Positions 12,728 through 13,008 of a stretch of DNA of 13,008 bases are shown here, piece by piece (within the stretch, counting starts at the first letter, position 1; every line of letters begins with the position of its first letter). Location: NCBI GenBank assembly GCA_030592525.1, contig JAUVIW010000018.1:1-13008 (forward strand), in the 5' to 3' direction. Source of the DNA: an archaeon. Its GTDB lineage: Archaea; B1Sed10-29; WALL01. Under the pieces are notes generated by a model. It did no database searches. It was not told the DNA's origin and was given only the letters and a program-made list of their open reading frames with translations. The position numbers were made by a program, and so were the translations under genes.

Positions 12728-13008
12728 GTGATAGGAATAGTTGCGTCGGAAAAAGACCAAGCAGCACTAACCATGAAAGGGTTTTTTGCGGGCAAGGTGG
12801 AATGGGTTAGCACGGATATCATACACGCCGAAGGGATTGACGGGCTGGGGTATGATGCGGTTGTCATGGCATCGCGGCACAAAGCCAAGAGCGGGAATCC
12901 GACGCTGACAATGCACCCGAACGGGAACTACGGTGGCGCGGAGTACGGCGGGCAAGCAAAAACGCTGCAGGCAACGGCACCGCAGCTCATGAGGAACATT
13001 TATCTGGA
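12728..13008 (+). CDS. dtdA: D-aminoacyl-tRNA deacylase (DTD2/GEK1 type), 3' end beyond window
   Basis: The first 93 residues match the archaeal/plant D-aminoacyl-tRNA deacylase: MASRHKAKSGNPTLTMHPNG (47-66) contains the family S-R-H-x-x-x-S-G-x-P-x-L-T-x-H pattern, followed by GNYGGAEYGG and an A-x-A-P segment. The enzyme removes D-amino acids wrongly attached to tRNA, and in plants also aldehyde-modified ones. The GTG at 12728 is the start fitting the leaderless spacing; an in-frame stop at 12704-12706 limits upstream extension. The gene runs off the window. Confidence 0.9.
   Translation, partial: MIGIVASEKDQAALTMKGFFAGKVEWVSTDIIHAEGIDGLGYDAVVMASRHKAKSGNPTLTMHPNGNYGGAEYGGQAKTLQATAPQLMRNIYL

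Overview
This window is archaeal. It encodes ribosomal proteins found only in archaea and eukaryotes (S3Ae, archaeal-type S15), CDP-archaeol synthase, a free-standing Bud32 kinase, a GEK1/DTD2-type D-aminoacyl-tRNA deacylase, an archaeosortase and a KaiC-like ATPase. TATA boxes lie at a fixed distance from start codons. Compact packing, many 4-base ATGA/GTGA overlaps and several tiny or unrecognised proteins fit a DPANN-type or other uncultivated archaeal lineage, but the lineage is inference. I see no insertion sequence, CRISPR array or phage module, so this looks like a chromosomal housekeeping region.

Layout, left to right. Positions 13-1853 hold a small unknown gene overlapping a membrane-anchored FKBP/thioredoxin-fold fusion. 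Positions 1905-5875 form a chain of mostly overlapping plus-strand genes: an unknown 186-aa protein, a 55-aa HypC-like protein, a metallophosphoesterase, an AlaX-type alanyl-tRNA editing protein, a Yip1-like membrane protein, Bud32 and RdgB. Positions 5876-6175 carry no convincing gene; they hold a candidate structured RNA with its own TATA box, then the promoter and about 75 bases of leader for rps15. Positions 6176-8205 are a tight block of rps15, a 33-aa ORF, rps3ae and a DUF92 membrane protein, ending in an 8-base tail-to-tail overlap with the next gene.

Positions 8198-9748 (minus) encode a full-length homologue of O-phosphoseryl-tRNA synthetase (SepRS) whose class II motifs 2 and 3 appear to have lost their ATP-binding arginines. 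A KaiC-like ATPase is divergent from it, followed by tRNA-Gln(UUG). On the minus strand come an unknown 107-aa protein and a carS-archaeosortase pair. The right end has a 50-aa zinc-ribbon-like protein, an unknown 174-aa protein and the start of the D-aminoacyl-tRNA deacylase.

The main themes are translation and its quality control (S15, S3Ae, tRNA-Gln, AlaX, DTD2, Bud32 for tRNA t6A, the SepRS-like protein), nucleotide-pool cleaning (RdgB), and membrane lipid or surface-protein maturation (CarS, archaeosortase, DUF92, FKBP-thioredoxin). The most notable items are the apparent SepRS pseudoenzyme, the unexplained structured RNA at about 5895-6031, and the near-constant 25-28 base TATA-to-start spacing, which implies leaderless transcripts and includes one TATA box apparently shared by two divergent genes.
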